Below, piece by piece: positions 1 through 6,345 of a stretch of 6,348 nt of DNA. The DNA is from JBCBKZ01 sp039026975 (GTDB lineage Bacteria > Bacteroidota > Bacteroidia > J057), in assembly GCA_039026975.1 (NCBI GenBank), contig JBCCLI010000381.1, positions 1-6,348 on the forward strand, written 5' to 3'. The notes under the pieces were generated by a model. That model ran no database searches. It worked only from the letters and a program-made list of their open reading frames with translations, and was not told where the DNA came from. The stretch's first letter is position 1. Each line of letters starts with the position of its first letter. Made by a program: the position numbers and the translations under genes.

Positions 1-1380
1 ATAGGTGCCTTAATAGGCCTTCGAAAAGGTAAATTTGTAGTGCTGGAGCTATATGAAGGATACCCAGCTGATCTTTCCGGTATCAAAGCTGGAGATGAGA
101 TAATAGCCGTGGCCCAAAACGAGCTAGACTCAGAAAAACTGAAAGTAGTAGATGTAAGAAATATGTTGAGAGGGGAAAAAGGGAGTACCGTAAGCTTAAC
201 CGTTAAGCGGAATGAAGAAAAAGAGTTAACCTTTGAGGTAGAAAGAGACAGGGTTAAGGTTAATAATGTTCCCTACTATGGCATGGTAAATGAAACCATA
301 GGATACATAGCCCTTACCGGCTTTACCCAGGATGCTGGAGAGGAAGTAGAAAAAGCGCTAAAAGCCCTAAGAGAAGAAAATGCCTCACTAGGAGGCGTGG
401 TACTGGACCTCAGGGGAAATCCAGGCGGAAGACTGGATGAGGCAGTCAATGTTTCTAATGTATTCCTGCCCTTCAAAGAAAAAATAGTGGAAACCAGAGG
501 GAGAATAGATGGCTCTCAGCGTACTCATTATGCCCAAAGACAGCCAGTGGATACAGAGATCCCTTTAGCGGTAATCGTTAATAAAAATAGTGCCAGTGCT
601 TCTGAAATAGTAGCAGGTGCCATTCAAGATTTGGATAGAGGGATCATTATTGGCCAGAAAAGCTTCGGAAAGGGGCTAGTACAAAATATTCGCCCGTTGA
701 GCTATAATACTCAGCTTAAAGTAACTACTGCCAAATACTTCACGCCCTCTGGCAGATGTATTCAGGCCATCAATTACCACGACAAAGATAAATATGGAAA
801 GTACAGCCGTATTCCAGATAGTCTGAGAAAAACTTTTTTCACAAGAAACGGTAGGGAGGTACTAGACGGAGGGGGTATTAGCCCAGATGTACCCATAGAC
901 AAAGTGCCCCTACATCAAATAAGTAATTCTCTTTCCCGCCAAAACATCATTTTTAATTTTGTGAGTAAGTGGGCTTCAGAAAAAGAGACTATTCCTTCTC
1001 CAAGAGCATTCGAAGTTACTGAGGAACTGTATAATGAATTCATTGCCTTTGTGAGACAGTCAGACTTTTCATTTAAAACTAAGGCTGATAAGCAGCTGGC
1101 ACGTCTACAATCTACGGTAGAAGAAGAGGCCTACTTTGGTCAGATCACAGATGAGATTTCCCTGCTTGAAAAGAAATTAGAGAATCTAAAAGAAAGGGAT
1201 TTAATTAAGTATAAGAAAGAAATCTCTTATCTGTTGGAACAAGAAATTCTCCTGAGATATTATTATCAGGCAGGAAGCGTAGAAGGCTATTTCCTAGACA
1301 CACCTGAAGTACAGGAGGCAGTATCCCTCCTCACAGATAAGAACTTGGTAGAGAAAATGTTACAAACGCCCAATAAGTAG
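1..1380 (+). CDS. S41 family C-terminal processing peptidase (5' end cut by window)
   Basis: This is a serine protease of the tail-specific/CtpA family, which cleaves proteins near their C-termini in the periplasm. The frame is open from base 1, so the gene begins outside the window; the GTG at 40 lies inside the PDZ domain and is not the start. In the visible 459 residues, the PDZ domain covers about 1-87 (EGYPADLSGIKAGDEI). The protease core follows with DLRGNPGG at about 136-143. The catalytic serine is Ser199, the middle serine of SASASE, and the general-base lysine is Lys224 in SFGKG. Their 25-residue spacing equals that of E. coli Prc (Ser430/Lys455). The last ~140 residues are charged and probably helical, as in long Bacteroidota S41 enzymes. 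Roughly 80-100 N-terminal residues, probably including the export signal, appear to be missing. The gene ends at a strong terminator. The family call is firm; the substrate is unknown. Confidence 0.96.
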   Translation: MGALIGLRKGKFVVLELYEGYPADLSGIKAGDEIIAVAQNELDSEKLKVVDVRNMLRGEKGSTVSLTVKRNEEKELTFEVERDRVKVNNVPYYGMVNETIGYIALTGFTQDAGEEVEKALKALREENASLGGVVLDLRGNPGGRLDEAVNVSNVFLPFKEKIVETRGRIDGSQRTHYAQRQPVDTEIPLAVIVNKNSASASEIVAGAIQDLDRGIIIGQKSFGKGLVQNIRPLSYNTQLKVTTAKYFTPSGRCIQAINYHDKDKYGKYSRIPDSLRKTFFTRNGREVLDGGGISPDVPIDKVPLHQISNSLSRQNIIFNFVSKWASEKETIPSPRAFEVTEELYNEFIAFVRQSDFSFKTKADKQLARLQSTVEEEAYFGQITDEISLLEKKLENLKERDLIKYKKEISYLLEQEILLRYYYQAGSVEGYFLDTPEVQEAVSLLTDKNLVEKMLQTPNK

Positions 1381-1408
1381 TTCAAGGTATTATTTTCTCT
1401 AAAGATAT

Positions 1409-1439
1409 ACCGCTCTGTGAAGGGCGGTTTTCTTTTTTT
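1409..1439 (+). terminator. Intrinsic terminator of the S41 peptidase gene
   Basis: An 8-bp stem (ACCGCTCT at 1409-1416 against AGGGCGGT at 1421-1428, one G-T wobble) closes a GTGA loop, a stable GNRA-type tetraloop. A T-rich tract interrupted by a single C follows at 1428-1439. It lies 28 bp after the peptidase stop codon, so it should separate that transcript from the next gene. Confidence 0.93.
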
Positions 1440-1486
1440 AGGAGAAAACGAAAACATATAGCTTATTTCAGGTAGTTAGTACCTAT

Positions 1487-1996
1487 ATGAATCATTATTA
1501 TTTTCCCATTCTCTGCCTCTTCCTATTATCAACTGTAAAGATGATAGCTTGTGAATGCACAGAATCAGATGACTTCCAACAACATTATGAGCAGGCTACT
1601 TATGTCTTTACGGGAAAGGTAGTGGGACTAAATACCAACTGGATATCTGGTGGATGGAAGTTCTCCTTTCAAGTAGAACAAAGCTGGAAAAAAACTACCT
1701 CTGATTTTCTCATCATTAATACAGGCTGGGAAGACCAGGATTGTGGATACGTTTTTGAAGAGGGGGAGTCCTACCTCGTATATGTTACCCGAAAATTTAC
1801 TCCCAAAACCCGGCAGTGTGTAGGAAATAAGCGGCTATCTGAAGCTGGGGAGGTTTTAGCCTGGATGGGAGAGGGCCAGACTCCAGCCCGGAATGCCATG
1901 GCTCCTGCTATGTTCTGGATTGTAGGACTAGTAGGCGCCCTTTCTGTTATGTTTATCGCCTTTGTAGTCTTGAGAAAAAAGATTTCCCCTAACTGA
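1487..1996 (+). CDS. Exported, membrane-anchored TIMP/NTR-like protein
   Basis: A 169-aa protein with a hydrophobic N-terminal export signal (about 1-21), a ~115-residue extracytoplasmic domain, one transmembrane helix (about 142-162) and a basic tail (RKK). After the signal comes Cys-Glu-Cys (C22, C24), then a VFTGKVVGL strand, a FQVEQSWKK strand, CGYVFEEGESYLVYV around C86, and a final C111. This layout resembles bacterial members of the tissue-inhibitor-of-metalloproteinase/netrin-like fold. C22-C86 and C24-C111 would match TIMP disulfides 1-70 and 3-99. The signal lacks a clearly basic N-region, and the residues before C22 (Met-Ile-Ala) could also be a poor lipobox, so C22 might be lipidated. 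The function is unknown; protease inhibition is only one possibility. There is no obvious Shine-Dalgarno site. ung begins 39 bp downstream without a terminator between them, so the two may share a transcript. The fold assignment comes from sequence pattern alone. Confidence 0.7.
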   Translation: MNHYYFPILCLFLLSTVKMIACECTESDDFQQHYEQATYVFTGKVVGLNTNWISGGWKFSFQVEQSWKKTTSDFLIINTGWEDQDCGYVFEEGESYLVYVTRKFTPKTRQCVGNKRLSEAGEVLAWMGEGQTPARNAMAPAMFWIVGLVGALSVMFIAFVVLRKKISPN

Positions 1997-2035
1997 ACAT
2001 AAACTATTACATCCCTAACCCAACACCACCCACAT

Positions 2036-2722
2036 ATGAGCGATCAAGCTGCTAATGTTAAAATGGAAGCAGGCTGGAAACAGGCCTTAATTAAAGAGTT
2101 TGATAAGCCTTATTTCAAGGCCTTACGTAGGTTTCTGGTAGAAGAAAAAAAGGCAGGCCAGCTTATCTTCCCCCCCGGCAAATTCATCTTTAATGCATTT
2201 AACTCTACCCCCTTTGATCAGGTAAAGGTGGTTATTATAGGCCAAGATCCTTATCATGGGCATGGACAGGCACATGGGCTCTGCTTCTCCGTCCAACCAG
2301 GCGTGAAGATTCCTCCTTCCTTGAGAAACATTTATAAAGAACTGCATGACGACATAGGATTTACCATTCCCGCTCATGGATACTTACAGACATGGGCAGA
2401 ACAGGGAGTACTTATGCTAAATGCTATGCTCACAGTTAGGGCTTCACAGGCAGGCTCTCATAAAGGAAAAGGATGGGAACAGTTTACAAGTGCTGCCATC
2501 CAAAAAATAAATAAAGAAAGAGATGGCATCATTTTTCTTTTATGGGGGAAATATGCCCAGGAAAAGGGGGCTATCATTGACCCGCAACGGCATCATGTGT
2601 TAAAAGCAGCACATCCCTCTCCTTTTGCAGCTGACAAAGGATTTTTCGGGTGTAAGCATTTCTCTAAAACCAATGAACTACTTCAGCAGATGGGAAGAGA
2701 TCCCATTAATTGGCAGATATAA
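2036..2722 (+). CDS. ung: Uracil-DNA glycosylase, family 1
   Basis: This enzyme removes uracil from DNA, starting base-excision repair after cytosine deamination or dUMP misincorporation. Its 228 residues match the usual family length. The water-activating loop GQDPYHG carries catalytic Asp71 and Tyr73. Phe84 (GLCFSV) would stack on uracil, Asn129 (MLNA) would bind its Watson-Crick edge, and His193 opens the HPSP loop. FFGCKHFSKTN near the end is also family-typical. Residue 197, after HPSP, is Phe where E. coli (Leu191) and human (Leu272) enzymes have the leucine that inserts into the DNA helix. The ATG fits the family start, since the conserved W-K-x-x-L-x-x-E-F-x-K-P-Y-F segment begins at residue 14. 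The gene follows the TIMP-like gene closely and converges on the MATE transporter gene. Confidence 0.97.
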   Translation: MSDQAANVKMEAGWKQALIKEFDKPYFKALRRFLVEEKKAGQLIFPPGKFIFNAFNSTPFDQVKVVIIGQDPYHGHGQAHGLCFSVQPGVKIPPSLRNIYKELHDDIGFTIPAHGYLQTWAEQGVLMLNAMLTVRASQAGSHKGKGWEQFTSAAIQKINKERDGIIFLLWGKYAQEKGAIIDPQRHHVLKAAHPSPFAADKGFFGCKHFSKTNELLQQMGRDPINWQI

Positions 2723-2750
2723 AAAGACCTCTGCTTGTTTACAGAGGCCT
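2720..2750 (-). terminator. Hairpin between convergent ung and MATE genes, best oriented as minus-strand terminator
   Basis: CCTCTG (2728-2733) pairs with CAGAGG (2742-2747) across an 8-nt loop. Beyond one A/C mismatch, two more pairs extend the stem (2725-2726 with 2749-2750). The A-rich flank at 2721-2725 becomes a U-tract on the minus-strand transcript, so the element suits termination of the MATE mRNA about 130 bp after its stop. It abuts the ung stop codon and could also stop ung transcription, but its plus-strand downstream flank has only TTT. Confidence 0.65.
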
Positions 2751-2879
2751 CTGTTTGGCAAATTAATACACGAGCTAAAGTCACTGATTAACACAGTTGT
2801 AGCCAACTCTTTCTGACTTGATGGTGTGTGGTTGGGTTTACAAGTATTGATGGTAGAATTACAAGAAGGGTAACCGCGC

Positions 2880-4226
2880 TCAGGAAAGATTCCTCTCCTG
2901 GAGAGGTGAATAAATCCATTTTCCCGCTACCACAGACATACTTACCGCTCTGGCTAGCATGAAAAGGAGCATGGCCAGCCAGATCCCATGATTCTGTAAG
3001 TAACTTTTCCCGAGATAGAGAGCAGGCAGAAAAATGAGGAAAGTAGAAAGTAACATAGTATTCCGCATACCTTTACTCGCAGTAGCACCTATAAACACGC
3101 CATCCCACATAAAGGCAATAGATCCTACCACAGGGATAGCAAACATCCATGGGAGGTACTCTTTAGCTGCCTTTATGATGACTGGCTGGTCTGTGAAAAG
3201 GGCAAGCAGCTGCGTTCCGAATAAAGCATAGGCAGCTACAAACACCAGCCCCAGTCCTACTCCCCAGATCAGGAGTAACCTGATAGCTTTCCTCAAATGA
3301 GCTGATTCTCCTGCCCCAGTAAACCTCCCTACCAGACTTTCAGCAGCATGAGCAAATCCATCTACAGCATAGCCCATAAGGTGGAAATACTGGAGAAGAA
3401 CTTGATTGGCAGCTAATATAGTAGCTCCATAGGCAGCTGAGGCAGAGGTGAAGACAGAGAAAGCTAACACCAGGCATATAGTTCTGATGAAAATATCAGA
3501 ATTTACCAGGAAAAAGTGCTTGATAGCCTCCAGGTTTCTTAAGTGATCCCAGCTAAAGTGGTTGAGAAAAGGTCGGTAAGTGTTGAAGAAAAAGTACATC
3601 CCACATATCAATCCCAGATACTGGGCACATACTGTCCCTAGTGCTACTCCATCTGAGGTCATCCCTAGCTTATACACAAAGAGAAAACTGAAAAGAATGT
3701 TAGCTGCATTTATGATTATAGTAAGCCACATAGGATAGCGGACATTTTGCATCCCTAAAAACCATCCTTGCAAGGCATATAAACTGAGGGTAGCAGGTGC
3801 TGCCCATATTCTTATCATAAAGTAGGTATTGGCTAGTTCTCTGATGGTGGGTTCTCCCTGTATGAGTGAAAAAGAGGAACTGCCTATGTGAATAGGGAAA
3901 AAGGAAATTCTCCCTATCAACCGATGTAGCAGAATAACTATGAGGCTACCACCTAAAGCTACTAACAGTCCTCTTCCTAATATGGACATGACTTCCTGTT
4001 GATCCTCCTTCCCGAATGCCTGTGCTGTAAGTCCAGTAGTCCCCATCCTCAAGAATCCAAACCCCCAGTAAATGAAGTTGAATACAATGCTACCTATAGC
4101 AATGGCTCCCAAATAATAGGCTGAATCTAAATGTCCCATTAAAGCAGTATCCACCATCCCCAATAGAGGGACAGAGAGATTACTCAGGATATTGGGAATA
4201 GCTAGCTTGAGAATCTGCTTATTCAT
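2880..4226 (-). CDS. MATE family efflux transporter, DinF-like
   Basis: An inner-membrane cation-coupled multidrug/toxin exporter of the MATE family. The 448-aa length and about twelve hydrophobic segments fit two six-helix halves. DinF-branch signatures are visible: PNILSNLSVPLLGMVDTALMG in helix 1 with Asp26, the position equated with the cation-site aspartate of DinF/PfMATE-type transporters; RMGTTGLTAQAFG at about 60-72; WAAPATLSLYALQGWFLG at about 141-158; NSDIFIRT at about 242-249; AVDGFAHAAESLVG at about 287-300; and WDGVFIGAT at about 374-382. The ATG at 4226 puts helix 1 right at the N-terminus, as is usual. The gene stands alone: a probable terminator of the upstream regulator lies about 125 bp before it, and it converges with ung. 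Substrate cannot be inferred. DinF is SOS-linked in E. coli, but no LexA-type site was recognised here, so proximity to ung should not be read as co-regulation. Confidence 0.93.
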   Translation of the reverse strand: MNKQILKLAIPNILSNLSVPLLGMVDTALMGHLDSAYYLGAIAIGSIVFNFIYWGFGFLRMGTTGLTAQAFGKEDQQEVMSILGRGLLVALGGSLIVILLHRLIGRISFFPIHIGSSSFSLIQGEPTIRELANTYFMIRIWAAPATLSLYALQGWFLGMQNVRYPMWLTIIINAANILFSFLFVYKLGMTSDGVALGTVCAQYLGLICGMYFFFNTYRPFLNHFSWDHLRNLEAIKHFFLVNSDIFIRTICLVLAFSVFTSASAAYGATILAANQVLLQYFHLMGYAVDGFAHAAESLVGRFTGAGESAHLRKAIRLLLIWGVGLGLVFVAAYALFGTQLLALFTDQPVIIKAAKEYLPWMFAIPVVGSIAFMWDGVFIGATASKGMRNTMLLSTFLIFLPALYLGKSYLQNHGIWLAMLLFMLARAVSMSVVAGKWIYSPLQERNLS

Positions 4227-4350
4227 GTAGGCATATTAGACACACTAAGTAAATGCCTAATCCTGACAATGGCTGTATGTATTTTCTTTTTATCTATTTC
4301 CTAATAGGGAATGCTTGAATGTGTAGATCTAGTACCCTGCCTATATATAT
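4227..4350 (-). promoter_or_regulatory. Probable promoter region of the MATE gene
   Basis: These 124 bp lie between the regulator terminator and the MATE start codon, so they should hold the transporter promoter. The region is AT-rich, with an alternating TA tract at about 4342-4350 and an 8-bp palindrome TAGATCTA at 4324-4331. No convincing Bacteroidota -33/-7 pair (TTTG and TAnnTTTG) and no sigma-54 -24/-12 element was found. The assignment rests on position. Confidence 0.35.
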
Positions 4351-4381
4351 GCGAAAAGCCTATGAGCAAAACCCACAGGCT
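4351..4381 (-). terminator. Probable terminator of the sigma-54 regulator gene
   Basis: AGCCT (4357-4361) pairs with AGGCT (4377-4381); after one A/C mismatch two further pairs form (4363-4364 with 4374-4375). On the minus strand the stem is followed by a short U-run from the A-tract at 4354-4357, then CGC. It lies about 40 bp after the regulator's tandem stop codons. The U-run is short, so termination may be partial and some read-through into the MATE gene is possible. Confidence 0.55.
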
Positions 4382-4420
4382 CTCTGCAATAAATGCCGCC
4401 ACAAAATAATTTTCTATTTA

Positions 4421-5608
4421 CTAGATGGTCTCAGAGAAGATTAAGTCATCTGAGTCTATTTCTTTTCCGTCACAGATCAAGGCTGCTCTTTCTACCATGG
4501 CTTTTAATTCTCTCACATTGCCTGGCCAAGGGTGATCCAGCATTTCCTGCATAGCACTTTTAGAGAAGCTCATGGACTCCATTTTATTGGCTTTGCAGAA
4601 ATGCGCGAGAAAATGCTTAGCCAGTATGAGAATATCATTCCCTCTGTCTCGCAATGGGGGGAGGTGAATAAGAAATCCCTGTAGACGATAGTACAAGTCC
4701 TCTCTGAAGAGGTTTTCCTGCACCCGCTTACTTAGGTTTTTATTAGTAGCCGCTAACACACGCACATCTAAAGGTATTTCCTTATTTGACCCGAGGCGAG
4801 TAATCTTTTTTTCCTGAAGTACACGGAGGAGCTTGGTTTGTAGATCCATGTGCATCTCCCCTATTTCATCTAAGAAAATGGTGCCGCCATTGGCTTCTTC
4901 AAACTTTCCTATCCTTCTTCCAGTAGCGCCAGTAAAAGCTCCTTTCTCATGACCAAATAGCTCACTTTCTATTAGGTCAGCAGGTATAGCCGCAACATTT
5001 ACTGGGACAAAGGGCTTCCTTTTCCTGGGAGATCCATAATGAATAGCATTAGCAATCACCTCTTTACCTGTACCACTTTCTCCCGTTACCAGTACAAGAA
5101 TGTTACTCTTCTCCACTTTCTGGATCATTTTCAGCACCTTCAAAAGGGACTTACTTTCTCCTACAACTGAACCATATTTATTTCTGTCGATTATCTGGTC
5201 CCGAAGATGCTCTACCTCCTTTTTAAGACTTACGTGCTTGGATAAGTTTTTAACTACATTAGACAGCTCTACTACCGCATTTTCATTTTTAATGATGTAG
5301 TTATTAGCGCCATTATTGTAGGCTTCTACCACTACCTCTACTTTTTCCTGACCAGATAAAATAATGGTTCCTATTTCATCATTATAATCTCTAACCTGTT
5401 TCAAGATTTGTAAACCATTCATGTCTGGCAGGTTGTAGTCAATGCTGACTATATCTGGGTTCTGGTATAAGTTATCCAGGAAGGATTTCCCATTAGTGAA
5501 GACGTGTACGTCATTTGTGTCCTCTATTTCCAGCTTCCTCTGTAACACTTTACCGAATACTAGGTCATCTTCTAAGATGAAAATCTTATTTAAAAACTTT
5601 TGAGCCAT
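4421..5608 (-). CDS. NtrC-type response regulator (receiver + sigma-54 AAA+) lacking a DNA-binding domain
   Basis: A phosphorylation-controlled ATPase that remodels sigma-54 RNA polymerase for open-complex formation. The receiver (about 7-122) has Glu13/Asp14, phospho-acceptor Asp57 (SIDYNLPD), Ser85 and Lys107; the usual Lys-Pro is Lys-Asn here. A helical linker follows (~123-145). The AAA+ domain has Walker A GESGTGKE (176-183), an intact sigma-54-contacting GAFTGA loop (223-228), Walker B around Asp247-Glu248, arginine-finger candidates in FREDLYYR (302, 308) and sensor II WPGNVREL (361-368). The protein then stops at residue 395, some 27 residues after sensor II, so the usual C-terminal Fis-type helix-turn-helix is missing. 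Stops TAG and TAA are adjacent and a hairpin follows, so a frameshifted remnant is unlikely. I chose the ATG at 5608 because the receiver begins there; a GTG at 5659 would add 17 unlikely residues. The gene is divergent from an Hpt gene, a plausible phosphorelay partner. Target genes are unknown. Confidence 0.93.
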   Translation of the reverse strand: MAQKFLNKIFILEDDLVFGKVLQRKLEIEDTNDVHVFTNGKSFLDNLYQNPDIVSIDYNLPDMNGLQILKQVRDYNDEIGTIILSGQEKVEVVVEAYNNGANNYIIKNENAVVELSNVVKNLSKHVSLKKEVEHLRDQIIDRNKYGSVVGESKSLLKVLKMIQKVEKSNILVLVTGESGTGKEVIANAIHYGSPRKRKPFVPVNVAAIPADLIESELFGHEKGAFTGATGRRIGKFEEANGGTIFLDEIGEMHMDLQTKLLRVLQEKKITRLGSNKEIPLDVRVLAATNKNLSKRVQENLFREDLYYRLQGFLIHLPPLRDRGNDILILAKHFLAHFCKANKMESMSFSKSAMQEMLDHPWPGNVRELKAMVERAALICDGKEIDSDDLIFSETI

Positions 5609-5630
5609 ATTGTTAGGAACGATTGTTAGG
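5609..5630. repeat. Tandem 9-bp direct repeat upstream of the regulator start
   Basis: ATTGTTAGG occurs at 5609-5617 and again at 5622-5630, separated by AACG (13-bp period). On the minus strand the second copy ends directly against the regulator's ATG. It could be a binding site for a regulator, or a leader element affecting translation, or chance. If translation actually began at the GTG at 5659, the repeat would be coding sequence. The repeat itself is exact; its role is conjecture. Confidence 0.45.
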
Positions 5631-5928
5631 TTTTCCAAGGGACTTATTCCTTGAAACACTTTATTTCTAATTGCAGGAAAATTATGTAGCTGTTGGAATT
5701 AATGAAAATCCTATATCTGCTAAACATTACAGCCATCCCTGAGTGTAAGATTTACTCTTTTACCCATGGCAGGAGGTATATGGAGACTATCCAGTAGATG
5801 TCAGATTTTTTGTAAAAAGTAGCCATCTTTCCTGCCGATGATATGTAACTATCTAATAGGTATGGGCTTTTGAAAAAGAAGGGATTCACTGAAATTAGGA
5901 TTATTCCACAGTTGAATTATCCATAATT
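5631..5928. promoter_or_regulatory. Divergent promoter region between regulator and Hpt genes
   Basis: This non-coding stretch should hold the promoters of both divergent genes. It is AT-rich. Visible structure: a T-run/A-run near-palindrome around 5806-5818 (TTTTTTGTAAAAA); a 7-bp inverted repeat GGCAGGA (about 5768-5774) and TCCTGCC (about 5829-5835) with arms some 55 bp apart; and the palindrome next to the Hpt start, listed separately. I found no clear TTTG/TAnnTTTG promoter pair and no good sigma-54 element of the GG-N10-GC type on either strand. No small gene or RNA is recognised. Confidence 0.5.
5915..5928. repeat. 14-bp palindrome abutting the Hpt start codon
   Basis: AATTAT (5915-5920) and ATAATT (5923-5928) form an exact inverted repeat around a CC centre, ending one base before the ATG. 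It might be an operator, or a weak hairpin that occludes the ribosome start region. AT-rich palindromes of this size arise by chance fairly easily in such DNA, so the function is uncertain. Confidence 0.35.
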
Positions 5929-6345
5929 ATGAGTGAAAGACCTTATCATCCATTTGCAGATGCGCCCTCTACAGGGAATAGCTCTGGGAAGTTACTAGAC
6001 ATCCAGTATGACCAGCTAGAGGAGCTTACTGGCAGTGATCCACAGTTTATGGTAGAAATACTAGAGATGATTGTAGAGCAAACACCAGAGGTTCTCGATG
6101 ATATGGATACTCTCATGGAGAGCTCTTCATTTGGAGACCTATCTGCCAGGGCCCATAAATATAAATCTACCATCAACATTTTGGGGGGGAATGCCCTCAC
6201 TGAGGTCACTAAAGAACTAGAGATTCAGGCTAAGCAAAATCCTACCTTGGATAATCTGTCTCCCCTCATCAAAGACTTTAACTCTTTATGTTCAGAAATG
6301 CTGAGGCAGCTAAGGGTAAAACTTCAGCAGCTGGAAGAAGCTTAA
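5929..6345 (+). CDS. Stand-alone histidine phosphotransfer (Hpt) domain protein
   Basis: A small cytoplasmic phosphorelay intermediate that shuttles phosphate between receiver domains. The 138-aa protein has a polar N-terminal tail of about 22 residues, then a four-helix Hpt bundle. Helix 1 begins near 25 (YDQLEELTGSDPQFMVEILEMIVEQT). The phospho-accepting helix carries ARAHKYKSTINILGG (73-87), with His76, Lys79, Ser80 and Gly86 matching the Hpt pattern H-x-x-K-[GS]-x5-G. The C-terminal helix (about 115-137) is amphipathic and charged. No kinase or receiver domain is fused to it. It is divergent from the sigma-54 regulator gene, the only receiver in the window, which is its most likely partner; cognate specificity is inferred from position only. 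The CDS is complete, ending 3 bp before the window edge. Confidence 0.9.
   Translation: MSERPYHPFADAPSTGNSSGKLLDIQYDQLEELTGSDPQFMVEILEMIVEQTPEVLDDMDTLMESSSFGDLSARAHKYKSTINILGGNALTEVTKELEIQAKQNPTLDNLSPLIKDFNSLCSEMLRQLRVKLQQLEEA

Noticed and set aside
40..60. GTG at 40 as the start of the S41 peptidase gene
   Set aside because: The frame is open to base 1 and the residues before 40 (IGALIGLRKGKFVV) match the first strands of the PDZ domain, so the gene starts outside the window.
1470..1484. Inverted repeat AGGTA/TACCT just before the TIMP-like gene start
   Set aside because: Five-base arms are too short to separate from chance in AT-rich DNA.
2795..2813. Small hairpin AGTTG/CAACT with a pyrimidine tail as a plus-strand ung terminator
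   Set aside because: The stem is only 5 bp and the tail CTTTCT is a poor U-tract; the hairpin at 2720-2750 is more convincing.
2625..2816. Plus-strand 63-aa reading frame overlapping the end of ung
   Set aside because: It is an out-of-frame shadow of ung running into the terminator hairpin, with no recognisable domain.
3034..3231. Plus-strand reading frame inside the MATE gene
   Set aside because: It is antisense to a strongly conserved coding region and shows no protein features of its own.
2720..4226. SOS (LexA) co-regulation of ung and a DinF-like transporter
   Set aside because: The genes are convergent with separate promoters, and no LexA-type operator was recognised upstream of either.
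5609..5659. GTG start at 5659 for the sigma-54 regulator
   Set aside because: The 17 extra residues do not look like receiver sequence, while the ATG at 5608 sits right where receiver domains begin.
6183..6189. G7 run in the Hpt gene (and C7 at 2170-2176 in ung) as phase-variation tracts
   Set aside because: Seven-base runs are short for slipped-strand switching, both are in frame, and they encode conserved residues (Leu-Gly-Gly and Pro-Pro).
5946..6209. Minus-strand 87-aa reading frame antisense to the Hpt gene
   Set aside because: Its serine-rich composition is the complement of Hpt codons; the Hpt motif on the plus strand explains the sequence.
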